Shown here: piece after piece, positions 7,770-16,727 of the stretch
How positions within the stretch are numbered: position 1 is the first letter of the stretch
Layout of the letters: each line of letters begins with the position of its first letter
Assembly (NCBI GenBank): GCA_934668375.1
Contig: CAKUNF010000002.1
Location: forward strand, 62,001-126,000
DNA from: an uncultured Parolsenella sp.
GTDB taxonomy: Bacteria > Actinomycetota > Coriobacteriia > Coriobacteriales > Atopobiaceae
DNA length: 64,000 nt
Reading direction: 5' to 3'
Made by a program: the position numbers and the translations under genes
The notes under the pieces: generated by a model
The model's database searches: none
What the model saw: only the letters and a program-made list of their open reading frames with translations
Told to the model about the DNA's origin: nothing

Positions 7770-9973
7770 CTGTCTCCCCTCTCTCCCTTGAAGTACGCAC
7801 CAAACCGTCGCCTGACCTCGCGTGCGAGCGGCACGTTTCGAGCGTCCGCGAGCGCGGGGTCGGCCCCCACGAGCGTCTCCGCGTCCTCATGCGCGGCCAC
7901 GACGAGGTCCGCGTCGGAGATCATGTCAACGAGCCTGAGCGTCACGCCGCCGCTCTGGCGGTATCCCAGCACCTCGCCCTCGTGGCGCAGGCGCAGGTCC
8001 ATCTCGGCCAGCGCAAAGCCGTCACTTGTCTTCTCGAGGGCACGCAGGCGCTTGCGAGCCGGACTCGTCCCGCGCGCGGCGCTCACGAGAAACACCGTGC
8101 CAGGCAGCTTTCCTCGCCCCACGCGGCCGCGAAGCTGGTGAAGCGTCGCCAGGCCAAAGCGGTCGGCATCCCACACCATCATGACCGTGGCGTTGGGCAC
8201 ATCCACGCCCACCTCCACGACCGTGGTCGAGACGAGCACCTTGACCTCTCCCGCGCGAAACGCCGCCATGACGTCGTCCTTCTCGGCCGCGCTCATGCGG
8301 CCGGTCACGAGTCCAACGCGCACGCCCTTGAAGATGCGGTCCCGAAGGCGCTCGAAGACCGCCTGGGCCGAGTGCGGCCGGGCGCTCGTCTGCGCAAGCT
8401 CGGCGGCGGGCACGTCGTCGAGCGCGGAGCCATCGTCCGCCTCGTCAACGAGCGGGCAGATGACGTAGGCCTGCTGTCCGGCCGCGATGGCCTCGGCGAT
8501 GGCCGTGTGGGCGAGGTCCGCGTTCTCGGGCGTGATGACCTTCGTGGCGACGCCCGCGCCGGCGTGCGGCCTCTGGGCGATGCGCGAGCAGGCAAGGTCG
8601 CCGTAGACGGAGAGCGCCAGCGTGCGCGGGATGGGCGTTGCCGTCATCGTGAGCTGGTCCGGCGCGCAGCCCTTGGAGCGCAGACGCGCCCGCTGGCCCA
8701 CGCCAAAACGGTGCTGCTCGTCCACCACAACAAGCGACAGGTCATGAAACTCGAGGTCATCGCCGAGAACGGCCGTGGTGCCAAACAGCACGGACAGCTC
8801 TCCTGAGGCCAGCGCCGAGGCGGTCTGCGCGCGCTCGGCAGCAGGCGTGGCGCCCGTGACGAGCGCCCAGCAGATGCCCGCACGCCCGAGCACGGGCCCG
8901 AGCTTCTCGGCGTACTGGCGCGCGAGCACGGAGGTGGGCGCCATGACGGCGGCCTGCGAGCCGGAGTCTGCCACGGCGGCGAGCGCCACGGCCGCCACCG
9001 CCGTCTTGCCCGTGCCGACGTCGCCCAGAAGCAGGCGGTTCATGGGGCGCGGTGCCGCCATGTCCGCGAGTATCTCGTCTGCGGCCTGGCGCTGCTCGCC
9101 CGTGAGCTCAAAGGGCAGGGCCTCAAGCAGGGCCGTGACGTGCGAACCGTCCACGACGTGTGCGTGGGGCCGCACGTCCGCAAGCTCGATGGCCCGTCGC
9201 GCGAGAAGCGCCACCTGCAGGCACAGCAGCTCGTCGTAGGCAAGGCGGCGGCGGGCGCGCTCGGCGGCCGGTCGCGAGCTTGGGAAGTGGGACTCGCGAA
9301 GGGCACGGGCCTCGGTCATGAGCTCGCGCGAGGCCACGAGTGAGGCGGGCATGAAGTCACAGGCGTCGCCGTAGTCGGCGAGCGCGGCGCTCTCGATGCG
9401 CCGCATCCATGCGGCAGAGAGCCCCTCCGTGACCCCATGGACGGGCAGCATGCGCGCAAACGAGGCCGCGGCGACCCCGCTCTCCCCTGCCTTGGCGACG
9501 ACCTCGTGGAACTGCGGCGTCATCTGCTTGAAGCCATAGGCGAACGTCACCTTGCCCGAGACGGCAAGCGTGTCCCCCACATGGATCTGCTCGGCGAGCC
9601 ACGGCTGCTTGAAGAACGCGCACATGAGCACGCCCGTGGCATCCACGAGCGCCACCTCAACGATCTGCAGGCGCGGGCGCGGGCGCTTGAGCGTCACCTT
9701 GTCCACGCTGCCCACGACCGTGGCCTCCTCGCCCACGTCGGCGCCCGCCACGGGCGAGACGCGCGTGAAGTCAAGGTAGCGGTGGGGCACGTGCAAAAGC
9801 GCGTCGGCAATGGTCCTCACGCCAAGGCGCTCGAGGGCCTCGGAGCGAGAGCCGCGAGCAAAGCGCAGGCGCGAGACATCACCGTCCCACGCCTGCGTGC
9901 GCGCGAGGCGTAAGGAAGCCTCGCCTATGTTTGGAAGGGTGCCGGGAAGCCCGGCTCCGCTCGCCTCGGTCAC
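7766..9973 (-). CDS. recG: ATP-dependent DNA helicase RecG
   Basis: A 735-residue superfamily 2 helicase that remodels stalled replication forks and branched DNA. The N-terminal wedge/OB domain occupies about residues 60-200. The helicase core has Walker A GDVGTGKT (about 314), DEQH (about 416), TATPIPRTL and motif VI HQLRGRVGRG (about 612). Length fits the family. The GTG start lies 15 bases after the yloV stop, and the ribosome binding site is weak, so translational coupling to yloV is plausible. It sits between yloV and rsmD in one operon. Confidence 0.95.
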   Translation of the reverse strand: MTEASGAGLPGTLPNIGEASLRLARTQAWDGDVSRLRFARGSRSEALERLGVRTIADALLHVPHRYLDFTRVSPVAGADVGEEATVVGSVDKVTLKRPRPRLQIVEVALVDATGVLMCAFFKQPWLAEQIHVGDTLAVSGKVTFAYGFKQMTPQFHEVVAKAGESGVAAASFARMLPVHGVTEGLSAAWMRRIESAALADYGDACDFMPASLVASRELMTEARALRESHFPSSRPAAERARRRLAYDELLCLQVALLARRAIELADVRPHAHVVDGSHVTALLEALPFELTGEQRQAADEILADMAAPRPMNRLLLGDVGTGKTAVAAVALAAVADSGSQAAVMAPTSVLARQYAEKLGPVLGRAGICWALVTGATPAAERAQTASALASGELSVLFGTTAVLGDDLEFHDLSLVVVDEQHRFGVGQRARLRSKGCAPDQLTMTATPIPRTLALSVYGDLACSRIAQRPHAGAGVATKVITPENADLAHTAIAEAIAAGQQAYVICPLVDEADDGSALDDVPAAELAQTSARPHSAQAVFERLRDRIFKGVRVGLVTGRMSAAEKDDVMAAFRAGEVKVLVSTTVVEVGVDVPNATVMMVWDADRFGLATLHQLRGRVGRGKLPGTVFLVSAARGTSPARKRLRALEKTSDGFALAEMDLRLRHEGEVLGYRQSGGVTLRLVDMISDADLVVAAHEDAETLVGADPALADARNVPLAREVRRRFGAYFKGERGDR

Positions 9974-9988
9974 GAGAAGGCCAAGTCT

Positions 9989-11659
9989 CTACTCGATGGA
10001 GAAGATGACCGGGTAAAGCGGCTGGCCACCACGGTGGGCGTCGACCTCGAGGTCGGGCTGGGCGTCCTCGATGCGGTCGCACAGGGCCTCGAAGCGTTCG
10101 TCGTCCATGTCCTGGCCGGCGAGGATCGTGAGGGTGTCGCCCTCCTGATCTTCCTGCATCTTGTTGATGAGGTCGAGCGTAACCTGCTCCACGTCGCTGC
10201 CAACGATGGCGATGTCGCCACCGGCGATGCCCATGATGTCACCGTCGTGGATGGGCGTGCCGTCGGCCGCCTGGGAGTCGCGCACGGCATGCGTGACCTC
10301 GCCGTCGCGGACCTCGGCGATGGCCTCGACCATGGCCTCGGCGTTGTCCTCCGCGCTCGCCTCCATGTCGACGGCGAACATCGCGGCAAAGGCCTGAGGC
10401 ACGGTCTTGGTGGGAACGACGACGATCTTGAAGTCCTCGCTCGCGCTCGCGGCGGCCTCGGCGGCCATGCGAATGTTGCCGTTGTTGGGCAGCACGATGA
10501 CGCTCTCGGCGTTGGCCACGGCTGCGGCGTCGAGGATGTCGGCCGTTGAGGGGTTCATCGTCTGGCCACCGGAGACCACGACGTCCACGCCAAGGGACTT
10601 CAGGATCTCCGCCTCGCCGTCACCGGCGGCAACGGCCACGAAGCCGAGCGGCTTGCGCGGCTCGGAGGGCTTGGCGGCAGCGGCCTGGTCCGCGGCGATG
10701 CCGGCCGTGCGGTCGTGGGCCTCCATGTCCATGTTGTGGATGAAGACCTCGTAGACCTGGCCATACCTGAGCATGTACTCGAGCACGCGATTGGGCTCGT
10801 TGGAGTGCACGTGGACCTTGAAGTCGGGGAAGGAGCCCACGACGAGCTCGCAGTCGCCGAGCGTGGCGAGGTGAGCGAGGGCGGCGTCCGCATCAAAGCC
10901 CTCCTCGGCCTTGAAGAGGAACTCGTTGCAGTACCGGTACTCAGAGCCCTCCCAGTCGTCGTTGAGCTCGATAGCCACGCGGGCGTCGGCCGCGCTGTGG
11001 GCGCCGGAGGCCGAGGCAACGGAGGTGTCGAAGTCGATGGACGCGCCGGCCTTGCCGAGCGCGGCGTTCACGAACGCCTCGACGAACGTGGCGAATCCGT
11101 AGGCGCCCGAGTCGACGACGCCATTCTCCTTGAGGACGGGCAGCAGGTCGGGCGTGCGCGCCACGGACTCGTAGGCCTCCACGACGAGGGCCTCGAGCAT
11201 CTCGGGCACGGGCATCTTCTCCTTGGCGCAGCGGTCCGCGCGAGAGGAGATGTCACGGATGACCGTGAGGATCGTGCCCTCGACCGGCTTGCGGACGGCC
11301 TTGAACGCGACCTTTACGCTGTTGCGGAAGGCGGAGGCGATGTCGTCTGCCGTCACGGGGTCATGCGCGCCAACGAGGCCCTCGGCCATGCCGCGCAGGA
11401 TCTGGCTCGTGATGACGCCCGAGTTGCCACGCGCGCCCATGAGCGAGCCGTGGGTAATCGCCTTGGCGACGGCGGCCATGTCGGAGTCCGCCGGAAGCGC
11501 GGCGACCTCGCGCACGACGGTGCCGAGCGTAAGCGACATGTTCGTGCCAGTGTCGCCGTCGGGCACGGGGAAGACGTTGAGCTTGTTGATGTCCTCGGAC
11601 TTGTCGGCGACGGCCTGGGCGGCCACGGGGAAGCACGAGCGAATCACGTTGGCAATCAT
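9989..11659 (-). CDS. yloV: DAK2-domain protein YloV / FakA-like fatty acid kinase
   Basis: A 556-residue protein of the YloV family. The N-terminal DhaL/DAK2 domain carries the metal-binding aspartates in VFPVPDGDTGTNM near residue 35. The C-terminal DegV-like half ends in GGQPLYPVIFSIE, a hallmark of FakA. In staphylococci FakA phosphorylates fatty acids presented by FakB proteins, so a role in recycling exogenous fatty acids is likely here. No fakB is present in this window. I place the start at ATG 11659, which gives the normal family length. The frame stays open upstream, but that extension is low-complexity Arg-rich sequence. The partner gene yloU lies 89 bases upstream. Confidence 0.9.
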   Translation of the reverse strand: MIANVIRSCFPVAAQAVADKSEDINKLNVFPVPDGDTGTNMSLTLGTVVREVAALPADSDMAAVAKAITHGSLMGARGNSGVITSQILRGMAEGLVGAHDPVTADDIASAFRNSVKVAFKAVRKPVEGTILTVIRDISSRADRCAKEKMPVPEMLEALVVEAYESVARTPDLLPVLKENGVVDSGAYGFATFVEAFVNAALGKAGASIDFDTSVASASGAHSAADARVAIELNDDWEGSEYRYCNEFLFKAEEGFDADAALAHLATLGDCELVVGSFPDFKVHVHSNEPNRVLEYMLRYGQVYEVFIHNMDMEAHDRTAGIAADQAAAAKPSEPRKPLGFVAVAAGDGEAEILKSLGVDVVVSGGQTMNPSTADILDAAAVANAESVIVLPNNGNIRMAAEAAASASEDFKIVVVPTKTVPQAFAAMFAVDMEASAEDNAEAMVEAIAEVRDGEVTHAVRDSQAADGTPIHDGDIMGIAGGDIAIVGSDVEQVTLDLINKMQEDQEGDTLTILAGQDMDDERFEALCDRIEDAQPDLEVDAHRGGQPLYPVIFSIE

Positions 11660-11748
11660 GTCTGGGAATTCTCCAAATCGTATGGCAGGCACGGCAAGGC
11701 GCCTGGGCGTGCAACGACCCGGCGCGGGCCGGGTCGGCGGTGAGGCTG

Positions 11749-12096
11749 CTACTTGTTGGCGCGAAGATCCTCGACGTGAACCGTGACGTCGGCGTCGTCG
11801 ATCTCCGCGACCTCCTTGAGCGTGAAGCGGACGGCGCTCTCGAGGTTGCGCGAGACGCTCGCCATGTTGACGCCCTGCTCGAGCACCGTGTGCAGGTCGA
11901 CCTTGACGCGACCCTCGCACGTGCTCACGTCGATGCCCTTGCGCAGGCTACCGAGCGAGAGCAGGCGCACGATGTTGTCCTGGGCATCCGTGTAGGCCAT
12001 GCCCACGACGCCGTAGCACTCGAGCGCGGCGTAGCCGGCGAGGTCGGCGATGACGTCATTGGAGACCCGGAGCGTACCGGGGATGGTTTGTGCCAT
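11749..12096 (-). CDS. yloU: Asp23/Gls24 family protein YloU
   Basis: A 115-residue Asp23/Gls24 (DUF322) protein. The family fold is visible from GTLRVSNDVIADLAGYAALECYGVVGM to the C-terminal DVTVHVEDL. Members often associate with the membrane and, in this gene order, precede the DAK2-domain gene. Exact function is unknown, though a role in envelope or fatty-acid homeostasis with YloV is reasonable inference. The ATG has GAGAGGAGA upstream. It is the first gene of the operon. A TATACT on the minus strand about 75 bases upstream could be the -10 box, but no convincing -35 is visible. Confidence 0.88.
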   Translation of the reverse strand: MAQTIPGTLRVSNDVIADLAGYAALECYGVVGMAYTDAQDNIVRLLSLGSLRKGIDVSTCEGRVKVDLHTVLEQGVNMASVSRNLESAVRFTLKEVAEIDDADVTVHVEDLRANK

Positions 12097-12410
12097 GCGT
12101 CTCTCCTCTCACAGGGCGACGGCTCGCGACCGCCGCTTCCGAGACTTCATATATCCCTGGGAGTATAGCGCGAAGGTCCGGCCGGACATGCGGCGCGACA
12201 CGCCTTCTCGACAACATCGCTGCATAACGGCGCGTTATGTCAACAAACATGGCTCGCCGACCAAAAGGGGTCACCCCCCTGGGCGCCTGGGGCATGCGGT
12301 TGGCGGAAAGTCCGCGCCCGCTCGCCGCATTCGTCACGTGTTCACACTTTACAGAAAGCTGACAAACGTGAACACTGTCCCCTAGCCAAAAACGACGAGG
12401 AAGCGGGCGC
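12097..12410. other. 314-bp intergenic region with two degenerate repeats
   Basis: Region between the divergent yloU and amidohydrolase genes. It should hold both promoters. It contains a decayed 31-nt class 2 element at about 12258-12288 (CCAAAAGGGGTC then CCCCCCTGGG) and a GTGTTCAC/GTGAACAC dyad at 12338-12375 followed by GTCCCC. No convincing small ORF or RNA gene was seen. Confidence 0.6.
12338..12375. repeat. GTGTTCAC dyad upstream of the amidohydrolase gene
   Basis: GTGTTCAC (12338-12345) and GTGAACAC (12368-12375) are exact complements around a 22-nt spacer, followed by TGTCCCC. The ATG of the amidohydrolase lies 35 bases further on. It could be an operator or a third class of intergenic repeat. 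The sequence alone does not decide between these. Confidence 0.5.
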
Positions 12411-13976
12411 ATGAAGGTATACGAGGGAACGGTCCTCACGGTGGACGAGCACGACAGCGTCGCGCGCTACCTCGTGGAGGACGGCGGGCGCATCGCCTAC
12501 GTGGGAGACGAGCTGCCGGAGCGCTACGAGGCCGCAGAGCGCGTGGTACTGGGCACGCGGGCGCTGTGCCCGGGCTTCGTGGACACCCACGAGCACCTCG
12601 CGAGCTTCGCCACGTTCAACGCCGGGCTCAACGTCATGGAGGCACGCACGAACGCCCAGATCTGTGAGATGGTGGCAGACTTCGCGAGCCGCTCGAGCGC
12701 CAGGACCCTCATCGCCTTTGGCGCCTCTCCCTACTCCGTCGCCGAGGGGAGGCTCGTCTCGCGCGCCGAGCTCGACCGCGTCTGCCCAGACCGACCGCTC
12801 ATGCTCGTCAAGTACGACGGACACGCCTGCGTGGTGAACTCCGAGCTTCTCAAGGTCGTGGAGCCCAAGGTGCGCGCGCTTCGCGGCTACCACCCCGAGA
12901 CAGGCGAGATGAACCAGGAGGCGTTCTTCGCCGTCTCAGACCACGTCACGGCCTCGCTTTCCATCCCCGAGCTCGTGGGCAACATCCAGCGGGCCATGGA
13001 CTACCTCGCAGGCCGCGGCATCGGCATGGTCCACGACGTCTCCGGCGTGGGATTTGCCGGCGACCTCGACATATCGCTCGAGACCTGGCTCGCGAGAAGT
13101 GCCCAGAGCGGATTCCAGGTCCGCGTCTTCCCCCAGTCGATGGACGTGCGCGTGGCCAAAAGGCGCCACCTGCCGCGCATCGGCGGCTGCTTTGCCTGCG
13201 CGCTCGACGGCTGCTTTGGCTCGGCCGACGCCGCGATGCTTGCGCCCTACGAGGGCACGGACGAGAGGGGCGTGCTCTACTACACGGACGAGCAGGTGAG
13301 CGACTTCTGCCGCCGCGCCAACCGCGCGGGGCTGCAGATCGAGATGCACGCCATCGGCGACGCGGCGTTTGACCAGGCATGCCACGCGCTCAAGGCCGCG
13401 CTCGACGACTTCCCGCGCGCCGACGCGCGCCACGGCATCATCCACGACTGCCTGCCCACGCCCGAGGGGCTCGCCATCTGCGCCGAGTACGGCATCCAGT
13501 TCCCGATGCAGACCTCGTTCATCGACTGGCCGCAGGAGCCCGACGCCTACCTCGCCCGCCTGCTGGGACCTGAGCGCGCGAGCCGCCTCAACCCGCTGCG
13601 AACCATCCTCGACGCGGGCATCACGCTCTCGTTTGGCTCGGACGCCCCCTGCACGGACCCCGACCCCATCCTGTGGATGCAGCGCGCCTGCAACCACTCC
13701 AACCCCGCCGAGTCGCTCACCGTGGCCGAGGCCCTGCGCGCGGCCACCTACAACGGCGCCTGGACCACGTTCGACGAGCGCGACCGAGGATCGCTGGAGC
13801 CGGGCAAGCTCGCGGACATGGCGCTGCTCTCGGCCAATCCCTATGAGCTGGGCGCGGCGCGCCTCGGCGAGCTCTCCGTAGAGGGGCTCATCCTCCAGGG
13901 GCGGCCGTATGAGCCGCAGCGCCAGGGCGTCGTCGCCGCCGTCGCCCGCGGCATGCTCGGACACGGCAGCTGCTAG
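12411..13976 (+). CDS. YtcJ-like metal-dependent amidohydrolase
   Basis: A 521-residue amidohydrolase superfamily member of the Amidohydro_3/YtcJ type. Metal ligands are visible in DTHEHL (about residue 58), EMHAIGDAAF (about 311) and FGSDAPCTDPDP (about 411). No signal peptide is seen, so it is probably cytoplasmic. Relatives hydrolyse cyclic amides, carbamates or N-formyl groups, but the substrate cannot be deduced here. The ATG has GAGGAAG eight bases upstream. The next gene starts 84 bases downstream on the same strand, so co-transcription is possible but not shown. Confidence 0.85.
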   Translation: MKVYEGTVLTVDEHDSVARYLVEDGGRIAYVGDELPERYEAAERVVLGTRALCPGFVDTHEHLASFATFNAGLNVMEARTNAQICEMVADFASRSSARTLIAFGASPYSVAEGRLVSRAELDRVCPDRPLMLVKYDGHACVVNSELLKVVEPKVRALRGYHPETGEMNQEAFFAVSDHVTASLSIPELVGNIQRAMDYLAGRGIGMVHDVSGVGFAGDLDISLETWLARSAQSGFQVRVFPQSMDVRVAKRRHLPRIGGCFACALDGCFGSADAAMLAPYEGTDERGVLYYTDEQVSDFCRRANRAGLQIEMHAIGDAAFDQACHALKAALDDFPRADARHGIIHDCLPTPEGLAICAEYGIQFPMQTSFIDWPQEPDAYLARLLGPERASRLNPLRTILDAGITLSFGSDAPCTDPDPILWMQRACNHSNPAESLTVAEALRAATYNGAWTTFDERDRGSLEPGKLADMALLSANPYELGAARLGELSVEGLILQGRPYEPQRQGVVAAVARGMLGHGSC

Positions 13977-14060
13977 CACGCCCCCACGCACCCCGCCGGC
14001 GGTGGCGGCTGACCCCGGCACCTTCGTCACCATCCTCACACCAGACAAGAAGGACCACCC

Positions 14061-16727
14061 ATGATCTCCCACCTCGAGTTCCGCGTTCTCTCCTCGCTCG
14101 CCACGAGGCCCGCCGCCACGCAGCGCGAGCTTGCCATACACGCGGGCATCGCGCTCGGATCCGCCAACAAGGCGCTGCGCTCGCTTGCCGCCGCGGGACT
14201 CGCCACCGAGGACCTGGGCCTCACCGACGCCGGCCGCGCGGCACTCGAGCCCTTCCGCGTGCAAAACGCCGTCATCCTGGCAGCCGGGCTTGGCAGGAGG
14301 TTCGCGCCTCTGTCCTTCGAGCGTCCCAAGGCGTTGTTCCGCGTTCGCGGCGAGGTCCTCATCGAGCGCCTCATCCGCCAGCTGCGCCAGTCTGGCGTCC
14401 GTGACATATACGTGGTCGTGGGCCCCATGAAGGAGAGCTTCTACTACCTCGAGGACAAGCTGGGCGTCCGACTCGTCCAGACCACGGAGTACGCCACGAG
14501 GAACAACCACGCCTCGCTGTGGAGCGCGCGCGACTACCTCGGCAACACCTACGTGTGCCCCGCCGACCAGTACTACGAGGAGAACTTCTTCCACGCCTAC
14601 GAGTACCGCTCGAGCTGCGTGGCCATCCGTGACCAGGGCAAGGGCGCCAAGCAGGCGTTCGAGCTCGGCGCCAACGACCTCATCGTTGCCGCGCGCAAGG
14701 ACACGAGCGAGGCATGGCGCATGGAGGGCCCGGCCTACCTGGACCGCGCGTTTGCCAGCGACTACCTCGACATCCTCGGACGCGAGTACAACCTGCCCGA
14801 GACCGAGGGCAAGCTGTGGGAGACCATCTTCATCGAGCACGTCGACGAGCTGCACATGTTCGCCAGAAAGCTCGTCCGCGACACGATCCACGAGTTCGAC
14901 TACCTCGGGGACCTCTGCGCCTTCGACACCGCCTTCATGGACAACGTGGACTCCGACATCCTCGACAACATCTGCCGCACGCTCGACTGCACGCGAGACG
15001 ACATCGGCGACGTGCGCCCGCTCGACTCGGGCCTCACGAACCTGTCGGTGCTGTTCAGCTGCAGGGGACAGCGCTACGTCTACCGCCACCCCGGCGCGGG
15101 CACGGACGAGATCGTCAACCGCGAGGCCGAGACCTACGCGCTCGAGGTTGCCTCGCGCCTCGGGCTCGACTGGAGCTTCATCCACGAGGACCCCAAGGCC
15201 GGCTGGAAAATCAGCCGCTTCATCGAGGACTGCACGGAGTTCGACTACGACAGCGAGGCCCAGGTGACGCACGCGCTGAGGATCGCGCGCACGCTTCACG
15301 AGAGCGGAGCCTCCTCGCCCTGGAAGTTCGACTTCTACGACGAGGGCAGAAAGATCTGGCGCCTGCTCGAGGACGAGGGCTGGCCGCTGCCAGCGGACTT
15401 CTCCCAGCTCGCCGAGCAGATCGGACGACTCGTGGGTCCCATGCGCGCGGGCGCCGGCGAGCCGGTGCTGTGCCACAACGACTTCTACGGCCCCAACCTG
15501 CTCGTGCGAGGAGACGACATCTGCCTCATCGACTGGGAGTACGCCGCGATGGGAGACTACGGCTGCGACCTGGGCAACTTCATCGCCCAGGGCTCGGGCT
15601 ACGACGTGGACCAGGCGCTGGCTATCCTGCCCTCCTACTTTGGGCGCGAGCCCACGGACGAGGAGCGCCTGCACTGCATGGCATGCGTGGCCGTCGTGGG
15701 CTGGTACTGGTACGTGTGGGCGCTGTTCAAGGAGTGCAAGGGCTCGCCCGTGGGCAAGTGGACGCGCATCTGGTACGACGCGGCCAAGCGCTTCGGCGCC
15801 GTGGCGCAGCAGATGCTCGAGGAGAGCTGCGCCAACCTGCATCCCCTCTCGCGCCCTGAGTTCGACGCGCTCGTGGCCGTCGAGGGCGGACGCTGCGGCG
15901 AGGCGGACGCCAAGGTCATGAGCGCGCTCGCAGGCGAGGGGCTCGTCACGAGCGGTCCCGGCGAGCCCAGGCTCACCACGGCGGGCTTCATGGCGCTCGA
16001 GCCCTATCGCGCCAGGCGCGCCGTGTTCTTCGCCGCCGGCTTTGGCAGCCGCATGCTGCCCATCACGGTGAACACGCCCAAGCCGCTCGTGCGCGTGCAC
16101 GGCAAGCGCTTCATCGAGCGCCTGCTCGACGCGGTTCTCGCCGCAGGCATCGAGGAGATCTACGTCGTGCGCGGCTACCTCGCGGACGAGTTCGACATCC
16201 TGCTCAAGCGCTACCCCCAGATCCGCTTCATCGACAACCCGATCTATGACGAGACGAACAACATCTCGTCCGCCGTGGCGGCGGTCCGCGCAAACCCGGA
16301 GTGCTTCGAGCAGGCCTACGCGTTTGAGAGCGACCTGTACCTCACGGACCCAAGCTACATCTCAAAGTATCAGTACCAGAGCAACTACCTGGGATTTCAC
16401 GTGGACGAGACGCGCGACTGGTACTTCGAGGCAGACGAGGGCGGGCGCATCACCAAGCTCGCCAAGGACCTGGGGCGCAACTGCTGGCAGATGGTGGGCC
16501 TCTCGTTCTGGAGCGCCGCGGACGGCAGAAGGCTCGCGCGCGACCTGCCCCAGGCGTTCGAGGCAGCAGACGAGAACCGTCAGATCTTCTGGGACGACAT
16601 CCCCTGCCGCATCTGCGCAGGCTCCTATGACGTGCACGTTCGCGCGTGCGACCCGGCCCACATCATCGAGATCGACTCCTTCTCCGAGCTCCAGGAGGTC
16701 GACCCCGCATATCGCCCGCACGCCTAG
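14061..16727 (+). CDS. Multidomain LicC-LicA-LicC-like protein
   Basis: An 888-residue fusion. Residues 1-68 resemble a winged helix. About 70-295 is a nucleotidyltransferase with LAAGLGRRFAPL, a Lys-bearing ERPKALFRV and CPADQYY. About 305-590 is a choline/ethanolamine kinase fold with CHNDFYGPNLL (about 470) and CLIDWEYAAMGDYGCDLGNF (about 490). About 595-650 resembles a second, degenerate winged helix. About 652-888 is another nucleotidyltransferase with AAGFGSRMLPI, TPKPLVRV, TNNISSAV and ESDLYL. The expected pathway is choline to phosphocholine to CDP-choline for decorating surface glycans or glycolipids. Both transferase domains retain key motifs. The ATG has AAGGA upstream. The 3-prime end overlaps the convergent nhaC gene by four bases. 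Substrate specificity is inferred from family only. Confidence 0.85.
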   Translation: MISHLEFRVLSSLATRPAATQRELAIHAGIALGSANKALRSLAAAGLATEDLGLTDAGRAALEPFRVQNAVILAAGLGRRFAPLSFERPKALFRVRGEVLIERLIRQLRQSGVRDIYVVVGPMKESFYYLEDKLGVRLVQTTEYATRNNHASLWSARDYLGNTYVCPADQYYEENFFHAYEYRSSCVAIRDQGKGAKQAFELGANDLIVAARKDTSEAWRMEGPAYLDRAFASDYLDILGREYNLPETEGKLWETIFIEHVDELHMFARKLVRDTIHEFDYLGDLCAFDTAFMDNVDSDILDNICRTLDCTRDDIGDVRPLDSGLTNLSVLFSCRGQRYVYRHPGAGTDEIVNREAETYALEVASRLGLDWSFIHEDPKAGWKISRFIEDCTEFDYDSEAQVTHALRIARTLHESGASSPWKFDFYDEGRKIWRLLEDEGWPLPADFSQLAEQIGRLVGPMRAGAGEPVLCHNDFYGPNLLVRGDDICLIDWEYAAMGDYGCDLGNFIAQGSGYDVDQALAILPSYFGREPTDEERLHCMACVAVVGWYWYVWALFKECKGSPVGKWTRIWYDAAKRFGAVAQQMLEESCANLHPLSRPEFDALVAVEGGRCGEADAKVMSALAGEGLVTSGPGEPRLTTAGFMALEPYRARRAVFFAAGFGSRMLPITVNTPKPLVRVHGKRFIERLLDAVLAAGIEEIYVVRGYLADEFDILLKRYPQIRFIDNPIYDETNNISSAVAAVRANPECFEQAYAFESDLYLTDPSYISKYQYQSNYLGFHVDETRDWYFEADEGGRITKLAKDLGRNCWQMVGLSFWSAADGRRLARDLPQAFEAADENRQIFWDDIPCRICAGSYDVHVRACDPAHIIEIDSFSELQEVDPAYRPHA

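Noticed and set aside
11660..11920. Extending YloV 87 residues upstream
   Set aside because: The extension is Arg/Gly-rich without similarity to the family and overlaps yloU. The ATG at 11659 gives the normal length.
12936..16100. A 1054-codon open frame on the minus strand opposite the amidohydrolase and the LicC/LicA-like gene
   Set aside because: It spans two separate real genes and their gap, has no motif, and its codon pattern is the mirror of the genes on the other strand.
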